64,000 nt of DNA from Thuidium tamariscinum (lineage: Eukaryota > Streptophyta > Bryopsida > Hypnales > Thuidiaceae), in assembly GCA_947034885.2 (NCBI GenBank), contig OX344751.2, positions 18,352,001 to 18,416,000 of the forward strand, read 5' to 3'. The stretch's first letter is position 1, and every line of letters starts with the position of its first letter. Made by a program: the position numbers and the translations under genes. This document shows, one piece after another, positions 49,909-62,440 of this stretch. The notes below the pieces were generated by a model. It had not been told where the DNA came from. It made no database searches and worked only from the letters and a program-made list of their open reading frames with translations.

Positions 49909-52212
49909 CAAATAATCTACCTTCTATACATAATATTCTAGCACAAAATGATATATTAACATGTAAAGATTATATAGGAGTCATGGATAATTGAAAATTT
50001 TCAACTAATGATTGAAATCTAATGTATGAAAGGGTCTTCTATGGAATATTGTTCTTTTTTTGTACATTGCAAATAGAAAGTTATGACTCATACCGTCAAT
50101 ATTTAGATAAAATGGAGAATTTATACAAATTGTGTTTTCATAGTTGTACTTATATATATTAGTAAAAAATATTGTAAAAATGTACATATCTATATTTACA
50201 TTTATATAGAGAGAGGTTTGGGCAAATAAATTTGTATAGATATTAATATTTAATTTTAGCATGTTTAGATATTTGATGATCTATTAATTTGGCAACCTAA
50301 ATATCTAAAAAAAGAATGAAAGTAGGATAAATCAACCAAAAATTATAGAAAGTATAGAAATTATGCATCTCACCTTTAGTATTAAAAATGTGGGATATAA
50401 TTCGTGTGGAGTATACTCCAATTGGATTTGAATTACCATAGTTAATTTCTAAAGGATTGAATTTCTAAATTTGGCAACATAGTAATTTTGAGCAAATATA
50501 TATGACTAAAGATTTCCATGTTTTGGGCCCAAACTTTAATAGAAGGTGTAGGTGCACTTAAATCTAGGACATCTAGAAATATGAGTAAAGAGTAATGACC
50601 TAATTTGTTACTTTTTTGATAAATGGTTTGTTTGGGCAAATTAAAAAAAATCATTTTCTTAGAAACAAAAATTTGATATTTATTTTCTAAATTTATATAT
50701 ATGTAGGAAGCTTTGAATCATTTTACTCTCATCAATGAGTCAAAAAATATGAGGAGTTTTTGTTTGTGGGTCGTTATAGATACTCTATTCTAAAATAAAC
50801 TTTGAAATCCTTTATCTTATTTAATTTTTATTATTTTTGAAAAAAAATAATGGGATGTAAATAGTTCATTACAACATTGCAACCATTGGAATTGGCATTT
50901 GTTTAATTCAATAACTAAATTTGTAACATTTAGTATTTTGAATCATTTTCTATTTTTTTCTACTTACTATTATTATCTTATCTGTTGTACATTTTAAATG
51001 ATTTGAAATTTTCCAAGCATGTAGAACTTGCCTTGAAGAATGATTCCAAAGAAGCCCCACCATTTTAGATACTTTGGAATTTTTCATATAAATGTGAGCT
51101 TATGAAGTGCAATTGCTCATTTTGTTTTACCAAGTCAAGGGAAGAATTTTGTGAATTTGAAAGCCTATATCTTGCAATTAACAAAATTGAAATTTTTGAA
51201 TTTTTTTCTACACGTTTTCAGATTAGCATACTACAAGATCATATGGTTACATGTGTACAAAAAAAAATTCCCTAAAATTTGATACTTGTGTTGAAAATGA
51301 CAATTTTGGAGCAATTTTGGTGAAAATATAGTCAAAAAATTCAAGGGATTTATCAAATTTAAATGGTTCTAATTTTTTATAAACTTCTTGAAAATGTATT
51401 TTGAGTCGATGTAACTTTTAGGCACTTTTTGTCAAATTTTGAAAACACCCATACATAGAAGGGAATTTATATGAATTATATTTAGCTTGTACAATTAAAG
51501 GATCCCTATTGTTCAACAATAATTTTAAAACAACCTAATTTATTGTACCCATGCATTTTAATTTTTTTGAGAATTACACAAGTATGCATTTTTTGGTTAG
51601 AACTTTCGCAAGTACAAAGTATTATTATGTGAATTGCAACTAATGTAAAATACAATTTATTTTACATTAGTGCACAATCACAAATTTATGAAAATAAACC
51701 ATAGAAAACAAGATCTTTCTAAACGAAGAAATTGGAGATAATATTGTCTAAGTAAATGAAAAAGTCAAAAACTATTCAGCCATCTTGAGTTCTTTGTCAA
51801 CACATATTTGCGAGCATGTAACTAACATAATATACTATAGTTCCGAGGCTACATCTATAAAATACAAGAGGTGGGATATAATCCTTAATCACTTGAAGTT
51901 TTATATTAGATATAATAATTTTTTAACAAGCACCTTTACACAATACCTATAATATTAAATATAATACTTTCAACCCTATATATTATACCTTTTCTTAGAA
52001 TTAACATCATTGATATCAATACTTGAATTTTAATAACAGGGAAGTATCTTTGTACATGTTTCCAAAAATGCTTATTGACTTCTTCTAGTATATGGAAACT
52101 AAATTAGAGAGATTATAGGTGCCACATCTAAAATTATCCATTATTGCAATATTTTTTCAAAGGGCCATGGATTTTAATAGTCCATTTTCAAGATAAGTAT
52201 ACCTAAACTAAT
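49909..52212. other. AT-rich spacer
   Basis: Very AT-rich, with a short inverted repeat at 51640-51670 (TGTAAAATACAATTTATTTTACA). No gene was recognised. Confidence 0.35.
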
Positions 52213-53613
52213 TGTACACTGGGGTACCAATCAAAATGTCGTTTTTGAATTTGTAGTGAGAAAAATTTCAGTACTACCAACTTTGAAAGCCTCCCGAGAG
52301 CTCAAAATTTGGTATTCTACCACGAAATTTTTACCACAGCATCATCTTTAAGTTGATTATATGTATACCAAATTTCAAGGCCAAAAGATTCACCAAAAAA
52401 AAATATTCAAAATCTATCAACATGGGTAGTGGTGAGAAACATTTCACTACTTTCAACTTTGACACCTTCCTAAGGATTGAGCTTTTTTTCTTCGGCCATG
52501 AAATTTTTGTGATGAAACAATCTCTATGTCTTTAATATGTGTAAAAAATTTCAAAATAAAAAAAAATTTCTTAAGAAGATATTTGAAATCTCCCAAGAGG
52601 TGTAGTTTTGAGAAAATTTTCACAATTTCCAACTTTGACACCTTCCCAAGGGTTGGAAAATTGGTTTCTTACCATGAATCTTATTTTGTAAAGTCATCTT
52701 TATGTTGATAATATATGCCCCAAATTTAAAATTCAAATTGATTACCAAAAAAAAGATATACAAAATCTCCCAATAGGTGTAGTTGTGAGGAGGAGTTTTT
52801 GAGCCCTTAGTATAGTGTTATTTTGTGGAGCAAAGTTTGACACGAATGTAAAAACTCAACTTCACAACTACACATGTTGAGAGATTTTGAATATATTTTT
52901 TTGGGTAAGTGTTTTGAACTTGAAATTTGGAACATATATTATCAACATAAAGATGATCTTATTCAAAAAAATTCATGTTAAATAAACAAATTTTCAGCCC
53001 TTGGGAGGATGTTAAAGTTGGCAGTAGTGAAACTTTTCTCACAACTACATTTGTTGGGAGATTTCAAATATTTTTTTTTTGATAAATCATTTGAATTTGA
53101 AATTTAGATCACATATTATCAACATAGAGATGACTTTACAAAAAAATCCATGGTAAGAAACCAATTTTTCTAGCCCTTGGGAGGGTGTCAAAGTTGGAAA
53201 AATTGAAAATTTTCTCAAAACAACACCTGTTGGGAGATTTCAAATATCTTCTTAAGAATTTTTTTTTTACTTTGAAATTTTTTACACATATTAAAGACAT
53301 AGAGATTGTTTCATCACAAAAATTTCATGGCCGAAGAAAAAAAGCTCAATCCTTAGGAAGGTGTCAAAGTTGAAAGTAGTGAAATGTTTCTCACCACTAT
53401 CCATGTTGATAGATTTTGAATAACTTTTTTTTGGTGAATCTTTTGGCCTTAAAATTTGTCATACATATAATTAACTTAAAGATGATGTTGTGGTAAAAAT
53501 TTCGTGGTAGAATACCAATTTTTGAGCTCTCGGGAGGCTTTCAAAGTTGGCAGTACTGAAATTTTTCTCACTGCAAATTCAAAACGACATTTTGATTGGT
53601 ATCCTAGTGTACA
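52213..53613. repeat. 1.4-kb palindrome made of 176-bp tandem units
   Basis: The outer ends TGTACACTGGGGTACCAATC and its near-complement at 53594-53613 define a foldback. The right arm repeats a unit whose GAGATTT(C/T)GAA-like word falls at 52881, 53058, 53234 and 53410 (spacing 177, 176, 176). The left arm has the complement at about 52408, 52583 and 52758 (spacing 175). Each unit also has the AGCCCTTGGGAGGGTGTCAA-like word. Arms pair over about 650 bp. It carries no convincing ORF. Confidence 0.85.
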
Positions 53614-56396
53614 TTCAAACCCAACACCAATACTAATATTCATTTATGTCTCTACATGTGGGATTTTAGGATGAATAACATCAATTTTCATAGTTTGTTG
53701 CCTTATGCATTTTTTGTGATTTCTCTTATAAGCAATATCATTAATATTTGATCTTTTGAATAAAGCATAATCTACAAGCCACTAATTGCTATACAAATGG
53801 AAGTCTAAGACTATTCTATGTATGTAGAAATCTTCACAAGGCATCCATTACATACAATTTTTTTTTATCTATTACATTGTAGAATGTTCAAGCAAAAAAC
53901 ATAAGAGGATTTTTAGCTACTCTCACTACACCAGATGTGGGTATTTCTAGTATGAGATATCAGTAAGGAATTCCTTAAAAGACTTTGAAATTATTAGAAG
54001 GTCAAGCAGGAAAGCGTAGTCTAGTGCATTCAGTCATGCAGTCGTTAAAAGTCTTAGAAACCTACTAGAAAACATGCTATTCGGTCAGAGGAAGCTTTGC
54101 TCATTCTTTTTGGCCGTTTTCCAACAATGGAGCGTAAATGGATTTCACGTGGCAGACGCACAAGGTGTCAAGGTTTCCTTGAAAAATTGAATGTGGCATG
54201 CAAGTTAAAACCTTGTAATTTATCTACTACATTGGCGCCCACTGATTCTTGACATCCGTGCCTGAAAAAGCATTCTCAAAATGCACGACAAATGTGCTAT
54301 CTTCTTAGATATTGGATGAAAGACACCGGGTACCTTAGAATTTGTGTACATGACATGCTTTTCAGGTGGAGACTAATTTTGGACGTTCAATTCAAAGACG
54401 TGCAAGAATAAGTTGACTTCACGAGTGCTCATTAACTGCGGGCTTGAGCCCACCAGTGGAAGGAACTATTAATAGAATTGGGTACGTCAGCAAAGAAACT
54501 AGCTTGCTCACTGACGGTGCTGTTTGTGTGGGTCTAAAAGTGAAGAAGAGCTGCATGCCTCTGTGAAACAAACATGTTCGAGAAATTCTCATGAATTGGG
54601 AAAGGAACTGCGATAGAGCAAAAGGATAGCTGCCGTAAGTCATCCACTATCACTGACGAAGCTGGTTGAAGTAGTAAAGTGCTCATTTCGGGAAGCGGTA
54701 GTTTCTGTGAAGGAAAGTCCGTGACCTTGAAGCGCAGCGTTCCAGTGTCCGTTCTGTTGACAGAGAAAGAGGTAAGATGCACTTATGTTTGGTAGACGTA
54801 GTAATGAAAAAGAAGTTGCCGAGGTATTTTATCTTTCATAGTTTTGCTTGTGGAATTCTGTTGAATAAGTTTTGAAGGAAGCTGCTTTTTGTCCAGCAGG
54901 TATATGAAAACAAGTTGAAGATGGACCGAACTGGTTTTTAACATCCGTGCTTGAGAATGCCTGCCGTTATTGAATGATTAATTGGTTCCTTTCTTGTGTT
55001 CATTATAATTACTGAAGAGAACACAAATATTGTATGCTTTCGTTTTTAACGTCATGAAGCACATGTACGTAATTACTTAAAAAAGAGACTATTCTTCTAG
55101 GTGAACGATTTTCTTGTGATCGAACTTTCATGTCGATAAGAGAATCTTTGGACTGCAAGGAAGTGGTCATTAATATGAGAGTGCTTTGCAGTATGTAGGC
55201 AAATTATGCTTGAAGTGGTTTGTACAGAGCAAGGAAATTGAAGAAGAGGAATTGCTGTTGTGAAATTTTGTGACTGCGGGAGTCCAGTGTGTCATTCTGT
55301 CCCATTGCATGATGAAAGTGTATTGTAGACGTTGATGTTCATTTTGTGTACTCTAATTCTTGCAGATGGATTGCGGTGATGTTGTGAGAGTGTATGCTGA
55401 CAGCTTGACACGGTGGGAATTAAAGAAGAAATTGGCAAGAATATTGATATAGGCTGGCAGGTTCAAAGTTCTCGAAGAAAGTCATTCCAGAAGCGTGGCA
55501 GTGCATCAAAGTTACGTCATTCACTAATTCAGGAGCCTCCAAAATTTGTCCATTTTCACCATGATGGACGAAGCAGTTGAAGAGTAAGACCATGAAGGAA
55601 GTGAACGGGCAAATGATTTTGTGGCCGGATATGCTTCTTCGGAGTATAGTAGACTTGTAATTGGAATTCCCTGTTTATATGTTTGTTGTCCAAGTTATTT
55701 CTAGAGACAGCAATAAGAAGAATTTGAATATTTGGTTTTCTAAATCCTTGTTGGAAGTACAATAATGTGCTTTGACTACGTTTATAAGTTTTAGAAGGTT
55801 TACGTATGTGTAAGTGTCGAGGTCTATGTGAGCGTCAGAAAGTGATGCATGCAACCCGACTTGAATTTCTAATCGGGGATGACTGTTTTCAATCAGAACC
55901 ATCCGAGAAAGAGATTCTTTAAATAAATAAAAGCAGCACAGCTGCAATTATTCTATTCATGCATGGTTGGATGGAATGCGTGGCTCCTAGAGCCTTTCTT
56001 ATTTTAAACTGCAACATGTCCTGGTATTGGTTGTTGGGGCTCCTGGGATCATCTCCAGTAAATAGGATTTTCTGCCATGTGTGAAGATCTAACCGGATGT
56101 TACAAAATAGAAAATTTATCACTGTTCCGAACTCCAGCTTAACAGTCGCACTCCTTTATACTGGAAAGACAGTCACAGACCTTTTAACCATGTACATTAA
56201 TGCAAGTCCTAGACACATGCTTTTAAGCAAAAATTGCTAGAAAGACATGACCTTTCAATATGGTTTTTTTGCCTTAAAATCCACCTTAAATCACCCCTCC
56301 CTCTTGTAGTGTCTGGAAGACCGTGAGTTATCAGGCCATGGGAACTCTCTGAACGCTGCCACTGAGGCGATCTGATGTGGCCAAGAGGCTGCCACA
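53614..56396. other. Mixed-composition spacer, no supported gene
   Basis: 54050-56150 is less AT-rich and low in visible repeats. Short frames (minus 54534-54782, minus 55675-55947) and a 28-codon plus frame at 55365-55451 occur but lack domains or paired splice sites. It may hold a non-coding transcript or a decayed gene. Confidence 0.25.
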
Positions 56397-56560
56397 TCAG
56401 ATAATCATATTTAATTAATATTTTAATATTATTTTTTGAAATTTTTTATTTTATTTTATTATTTTAAATTATTTTAATAATATTTTAATATAAAAAAATT
56501 ATTTTATTATTTATTATTATTTTATTATTATTTTATCTGACGCGTTCGCAGACAGGGGAA
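56365..56560. repeat. Small palindrome plus A/T simple-sequence tract
   Basis: TCTGATGTGGCC is followed by GGCTGCCACATCAGA (56370-56402), a compact stem. Next comes about 150 bases of almost pure A and T built on TTATTTTAATA. Confidence 0.6.
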
Positions 56561-57600
56561 CAGGGCTGAAATGGTCTCCTGAAGCCCTGAAAAATCCTCT
56601 TATGTGTATGTGGATTTTATGACTTTTACTTTTTTATAATGTCTTTCAATCCTTTGGATTTCATTCTCTTAAGAAAATTCCTTCATAAGGTTATATGGAT
56701 GTTATCAATTCTACAAATCCATTGACTTTCCTTCAAGATTTTTTTTTCAATTTTCAAATCCATTAAATTGTCTTCCCTTGATTCTTCAAAGTTTGAAGTT
56801 CTGGATAAAGGACCCTTGGACTATGTGCATTCATCCCTAAAAACTCTCATAAGACCAAGAACATACTCATCATTTCAAAAAAAATTTGGGAAATATATTG
56901 CTTTTGTTAGACTATTTTGGCTTATGCCCCTAAACCCCACCAAATATTCCCATAAAGTACAAGGGTTCTATTATACCAAATAAGAAATACTAATAAGATG
57001 GATACACCCAAAATCACACCTTGAACGAAACTCCCATCATCACTCTTCACACATCTCCAAAATCAATATGTACATACTTTGAAACATTTAACTATTTTAA
57101 AACAATCACCTACCCAAAAAACTAATCTATTATTTTAAATCAAATATTTTAAATCAATTTTCAAAATTTTTAATACATTCTGAAATTGAAATTAAAAAAA
57201 AAGTTTCTAAAACTTTGAAAAATCAAACCAGAAGGGCTAGTTCACTGCACAAATAACAGTTTTGGAGACCAACCCTGAAACAGTTTCTTAGAGGGCTGAA
57301 AAATCATGTAAGGATACATCTTCTTAATGATACATCTTCTTTGAAAACAAAGTTCCATAAGTAATCATGGTCTAAAAATTACTGGAATTTAAAGCTACTA
57401 CAGTATGGGCCTTCAAAGGTATGGATTGCCTTCTTTTTGTATCCTTACTGGCTGTATCTGTTCCTAAACACACCTCACCTCATCAAGTTTATATTATTAT
57501 CATAACAATCAAGAGTCATAATTCCAATTCTCGGCACAAATTCTTCATGATTTGGTGTCCTATTGAATGTAACGACGCGTTGTCGCAGGTATGTGCAAGG
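56561..57600. other. AT-rich spacer
   Basis: Direct similarity between 56566-56620 and 57225-57320 (GGGCTGAAA, then GAAGCCCTGAAAAATC against GAGGGCTGAAAAATCATG) suggests the ends of a diverged repeat. No gene was recognised. Confidence 0.3.
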
Positions 57601-57608
57601 AGGGACTT

Positions 57609-57923
57609 TCATTTGAGGTTTAGGTTCTCAATTGCCATCATTGTCAATTTAGTTGAATCGGTGCTCACGAAGATCACAGTCGGGCCTAGTATGCGGAGAA
57701 TGTCTTGTTGAATGTTACAAACGGAGAGTGGACTTTCATAGCAGATTTTCATTAGGGCACGTTTAGATTCCTCAAATCTCTGGTTCATTCTTGCAAACGG
57801 AATCGCAGTGCGCTCCTTACGGAGTGTAAGCAATTCCAATGTTCTGATGAGTTGGAGTTTCCGATGCATGACAATTCCAACTTGTAAGCAAAGGAACAGG
57901 AATGTGGTCGAAATCATATGCAA
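57609..57923 (-). CDS. Unrecognised ORF, possible C-terminal exon
   Basis: An open minus-strand frame of 104 codons ends at TGA 57609-57611. From about residue 15 it has a protein-like composition: L-Q-L-I-R-T-L-E-L-L-T-L-R-K-E-R, then F-E-E-S-K-R-A-L-M-K-I, and a more hydrophobic end I-L-G-P-T-V-I-F-V-S-T-D. Mixed charge and even codon use suggest coding rather than a shadow. I recognise no family. A possible acceptor lies near 57896, where CTTTGCTTACAAG precedes the coding-like part. Confidence 0.3.
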   Translation of the reverse strand: MHMISTTFLFLCLQVGIVMHRKLQLIRTLELLTLRKERTAIPFARMNQRFEESKRALMKICYESPLSVCNIQQDILRILGPTVIFVSTDSTKLTMMAIENLNLK

Positions 57924-58039
57924 GTCGTGGCAAGAGCTCCGGTGCAGGCAGACTCTTGCTACGATTGAATTGGGGGATCCAGTCGAGCAAACTCAAGGTG
58001 CATTGAACTTGTTTACACAACTGAACTGATGAAGCCCCT

Positions 58040-58560
58040 TTGAGCTCTCGTTACGTACGGTATGTTTGTAGCCACGCTCTCGGCTTGTTCCGAAAGTCAG
58101 GGACGTTGTCTCTCCACCCGCACCTTGGCCTTAATTACCATCCGCGCCGCTCCAACTCCTTTCCCCACCCGCTGGATTGTTCCCCCCTCTCGCTGAATTG
58201 CTCTCCCCTCCCGCTGAATTGCTCCCCCCCCTCTCGCTACTTCGCATTACCACCCGCTCAAAGTGCCCAATTTGTAGACCCTAACTAGCGATGAGTTCAA
58301 CTGAGTGACAGAAGCATGAAAACCATAGATTGGAGCAGCATTGGTGTTTGGTTTTTTTTAAGGGTTTAGGGTTTAGGAACACATATTTTTAGCGTCCTGC
58401 GCATCCCCACCCGCTACTTTGCATTGACACCCGCTACTTTGCGTCCCCCCACCCGCTGCTTTTGGCCTCCCCTCCTGCTTAAGTCCTTCCCCCCACCCGC
58501 TCGTTTCCTCCCTGCGCTTACTTCGCCGCCAGCTCTTGAAGAACTCGCTGTGCCTAACTT
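58040..58560 (+). promoter_or_regulatory. C-rich region upstream of the lipoate ligase-like gene
   Basis: Repeated CCCCTCTCGCTGAATTGCT-type units (58180-58260) and CACCCGCTACTTTGC-type units (58405-58450), together with a telo-box run (AGGGTTTAGGGTTTAGG, about 58358-58376). Its composition is like the CT-rich promoters of the AP2-like array. It may be a CT-rich promoter for a transcript starting here. Confidence 0.4.
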
Positions 58561-58803
58561 AGTCGAAAATTAAAGCTCGCACCGATGAGTTTTAATTTAC
58601 AGTGTATCCAGTGAGCAGCATGCATTCCATGTGTCGGAGCAACGGTACGTGTTTTGGTTCCCAATCTGTTGCTTAGTGCTTGCCATCGGCGCATATACTG
58701 CGCAAGTACAAACACCGGTGTCGATCAGTTTGTCCATCTATGGTTTTCTTCCTCTGTCAGTCTTTGTTGCCGACCCGTCGAGTCCTTGCTGCATGGGTGC
58801 GAG

Positions 58804-59034
58804 CTAGGTGTTTCTCTTAGCAAGACCGACGGGTTTTAGGGAAATGGCTTGACAGACGAGTGGTGATTCTGCCCTTGCAAACTCATCATTTAGAATTCTG
58901 GAAAATCTTTTGTATTTTCTACATAGTTTGGCCGATTTCTGTACTGTGCGTTGAAGTCTGTCCTTTTCCTCCAACAGACTACCGTCAGTAGTATTTTCTG
59001 CAAAATTGCTTATGGGAAACTTTTCGAATTGCAA
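58804..59034 (-). other. Protein-like minus-strand frame, unassigned
   Basis: A 76-codon frame with L-L-E-E-K-D-R-L-Q-R-T-V-Q-K and then R-K-Y-K-R-F-S-R-I-L reads like a charged helix. There are no recognised domain or splice partners. It may be a decayed exon or chance. Confidence 0.15.
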
Positions 59035-59283
59035 TTTGGACCTTGAGAATCTCGTATGTCACGACTGCGACACCACCGTGATGATCGAAGGTGAAGGGGC
59101 TTGAATCTTGACCTAGCTTCTCGCAGTAGCATCCTCAGTTAGCTCAATGCAGACGCTCTCAGGTTGAACAGCTAGTCTGAAAGTGGGCGAATCTTCATCT
59201 GCTTCTTCTGTTTTTTCACTTGTTTCAATGTTAGGGTTTTTGCAGGATTTTAGGATTTGGGTTCTATTCTGTGATCGGAGGAG

Positions 59284-60585
59284 ATGGCGATCAAACGGCC
59301 TGCGATGCACTTCCTACGGCTGCAGGGATTCCCGATCCTGCAGCAGTTGCAGCTGGAGGAGCGTCTTCTGCGGACCACTTCCCTGAACTGGTGCCTCATC
59401 AATCAGGGCACTAGCCCCCCTGCCGTTGTCATGGGCATCTCCGGGTATGTCATTCTCACTGTCATTTTTTGTTCATGATTTACTGGCGATGACGACGCAT
59501 CATTCACGTGCAGCAGCCGCAGCAGACTTACGTAGGTCCTACTTCCTGTCCTACAGGAATGGAAAATGGAAAAACCCATGACCAACATTCGCCACATTCG
59601 GCTCCTGGTGCAGGAAGCCGGAGCAGCTCCTGGACGTGAAAGCGGTGATTCGAGATGGCATTCCCGTCATTCGCCGCTTCAGCGGCGGGGGCACCGTCAT
59701 CGTCGATGAGGGCACGGTGTTTGTAACCCTAATTTGTAGGAGCGATGCCGTTCCTGTTCCGAAACTGTACCCTCGGCCCATCATGGATTGGACGGAGCAA
59801 CTTTACGTCCCTACTTTCAGACCAGTGCGAGGGTTCCACCTCCGAGAGCATGGTGAGACTTGCAGGGAGCTGACCTTGAGGAATTTCTCCTTGTTTTACT
59901 CCTTTGGTCCTAAGGTTTTAGTAAAAGGGTAGGGATGACACTCTGCGCATAATCCCTAATGTTAAAATTGGTCAATTTTTTTTGGTACGTATGTTCTTGG
60001 TTGCTAATGAAAACCTCGAAAGTATCACCATTTTTAGTGCACTGTCTTGAGTGATTTCACATGGATTTTGTCGCAGATTATGTCTTCGGAGATAAGAAGT
60101 TTGGGGGCAACGCACAGTCAATCACTAAAGATCGTTTTCTTCACCACACATCCTTCTTGTGGGATTACCAAGATGCTCGCATGGCGTATTTGCGACATCC
60201 AGACAGGGCTCCTGCATATCGACTTGTGAGCATTTTTTTCTGCCTGATATCTTTTAAGTGTTGCCCTCATCGATCTGGATAGCCACCACTTCTAAAGCTC
60301 GTCTGTTTGTTTCAGTCTTTTCTGATCTATCTCCCTCCATGTTGTACTGTACAGGCTCGGCAACATTCGGACTTCATCTGCCGCCTCAAAGACCACCTCC
60401 CGTCACGGGAGGCTTTTGTGGATTCTGTAGTGCAGGCATTTGAGCAGCAATTTTCGCTACAAGAGACCGACTTGGAGACCATTGAGAGGACACAACCAGA
60501 TGTGCCTCATCTTAGTAACACTTACGTGTTGAGCACCAGCCAACTTGTCGATTCGTTGGAAAAGGTGTTGCCACAAAAGCTATAA
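59284..60585 (+). CDS. Lipoate/biotin protein ligase-like protein (BPL/LPL domain)
   Basis: Four exons, 59284-59444, 59614-59852, 60077-60225 and 60355-60585 (phases 2, 1, 0; all GT-AG), give 259 residues. The fold is the BPL/LplA/LipB superfamily, which transfers lipoyl, octanoyl or biotinyl groups to a lysine of carrier domains. Visible motifs are L-Q-L-E-E-R-L-L-R (about 21-30), V-V-M-G-I-S-G, the ligase signature R-R-F-S-G-G-G-T-V (74-82), and F-G-D-K-K-F-G-G-N-A-Q (137-147), where Lys 141 aligns with the catalytic lysine of LplA. H-H-T-S-F-L-W-D-Y follows. The sequence matches what I recall of plant homologs such as Arabidopsis At3g29010. It is shorter than bacterial LplA, lacking the accessory domain. 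No clear transit peptide, so the compartment is uncertain. A telo-box (TTAGGGTTT, 59231) lies 53 bases before the ATG. Confidence 0.88.
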
Positions 60586-60773
60586 TTTTACAAATGGTCA
60601 TTTAGAGTGATCTTTTCTGTTAACTTGTTTTGTCTCTGCAGTCAAGTCTGAATGCCGGATGAATATTAGGTGTGTTGGAGTTCAAGCTTATGCTCTAAGA
60701 ATTGATGCTGTGTTACTTTGAAAGACCTATCATCAAGGTACTTTGTCAAAAATGATCTGATTTTTGGACCAAT

Positions 60774-61196
60774 AAGGTAGAATCACCTATTCTCAACCAA
60801 GGACCCATACCCAACTTGTAGGATATAGCTATCCCCAACTAAGGTTAGAATAGAGTTCCAACAAAAACTTGGAATGTATTTTTTTCTCCTTTTCAAGGTT
60901 GGGATTAATAAGGTCATGACACATGTTTTGAAGTGTCATAAAGTATGGGAAGTATTGAATGGGAGAATAGTCTTGGCTATTATTCAAATTAGAAGACTTT
61001 AAATATTGGGTATGGGTTTAAAACACTTTTTGGCTCTAATATTCATAGTAACTTCAGTCTTACGAATAAAATTATGAAAAATATACAATTTTCATATTTC
61101 TTATCTCTTTACAAGAAAAAAAATTGCATTGTTTTATATTGTTCATCATCTATCTTAGAATCCTTTTAAGTCATTGGGTATAGGTGGTTCTACCTT
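60774..61196. mobile_element. MITE-like TIR element (423 bp)
   Basis: The left end AAGGTAGAATCACCTATTCT and the complement of the right end, AAGGTAGAACCACCTATACC, form an inverted repeat of about 25 bp. CCCATACCCAACTT (60789) and TTGGGTATGGGTTT (61005) are a further inverted pair inside. No ORF. It lies just downstream of the ligase-like gene. Confidence 0.65.
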
Positions 61197-61259
61197 CATT
61201 TCTATATGGATCTTGAAAGATATCCATCAACTCTTTTAGGCCTTTGTGTCTTTATAGGA

Positions 61260-62440
61260 TTAACCCCTCATTGCCTAAGCTTCAAATGTGTCTAAAAGCA
61301 TCCTTGCTTTTCAAGCCTTATAAGTTTAAATGTCACTAAAAATGAAAATCTAAATTGTACTATCTTATATTGTACATGTTGTAGATGACATGGATCAAAT
61401 TTGAAGTCATTTGGTTGCATAGATTGCAAGATTATAATATTTTAGTGTTGAAAAAAGATGCCAAAATTTTCCTAGCATCATAGTTGGAGATGAAATTTGC
61501 TTTCTAAACCTATTTAAATGAGAAAAAAATTAGAACTTGAAAGTGCTTCACAATCAATCTACAAACACATTGGTGGAAAAAAAATCATTCAATTGATTTA
61601 TTGTGCTTAAAAAATTGATTTAAAATGGTAAAAAAATAGCAAAATTGGTTGTAAAAAACACAAGTATAAGTAAACTTCCTTATACTAAAATACTTCTCAA
61701 TCACTCATAGTCTTGGATTGATATGAAATTTTAGCCTCACAAACTAGACTAGTGTGCACAACTTTTACAATTTTTTTAATTGGAAATCAACATTGTATGA
61801 AGAAGAATTAAGTTGCTAAACATTCAAAACAACTTGGATTAAAATGAAAATTTTATCCAATAACTAAACTTCAAGGAGAACATAATTCAACGTTTTTTTG
61901 GAAAAATAACATTTCATAAAAATAAAATAAAAGCCCTCAAAGTTGTAGCCACTAAAATGTAATTTGGTGAATTCAAATTGAAGATGTGAACTTTGATTGG
62001 CTTTCAAATAATCTTTACATCTTTGATTGATCTAAAAATCTTACTACACAAACTATTGTATGTATATGTCAATTTTGGTAGTTTTATGCAAAAATATTTA
62101 CTTTTTACAATTTGGTAAAGATATGACCTTTTTAATTTTTGGAATTCTATAAAGATAATCCTAATTTTAGATTGATTTTTCTATTCATGCATAAATGGGT
62201 GTTTTTTTCTAGTTTTTTTAAAGAATAGTTTTTTCAAACATTTAGAAATAGTTGTATATAATTTTCTAAATTTTGATATCTTCCAAATTTTCCCAAATTG
62301 TTTACAAAACTAACCTACACATCCAATAGAGTTGTATACCAATAAGTTTTATTGAGTTCAGACATTGGACGCAAAAGCTACAACACTTTGAATTGGATTA
62401 CTAGACAATACAAAGACACTTTTCATCCCCTTGGGCAATG
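61260..62440. repeat. Interspersed repeat of about 1 kb, copy 2
   Basis: Co-linear with 41300-42340, with an extra AT-rich stretch at about 62040-62330. Both copies end near CTTTGAATTGGA, GACACTTTT and CCCCTTG. Confidence 0.6.

Noticed and set aside
52353..53373. Small frames repeated on both strands
   Set aside because: They arise because the 176-bp palindrome repeats the same AT-rich unit; they are not genes.
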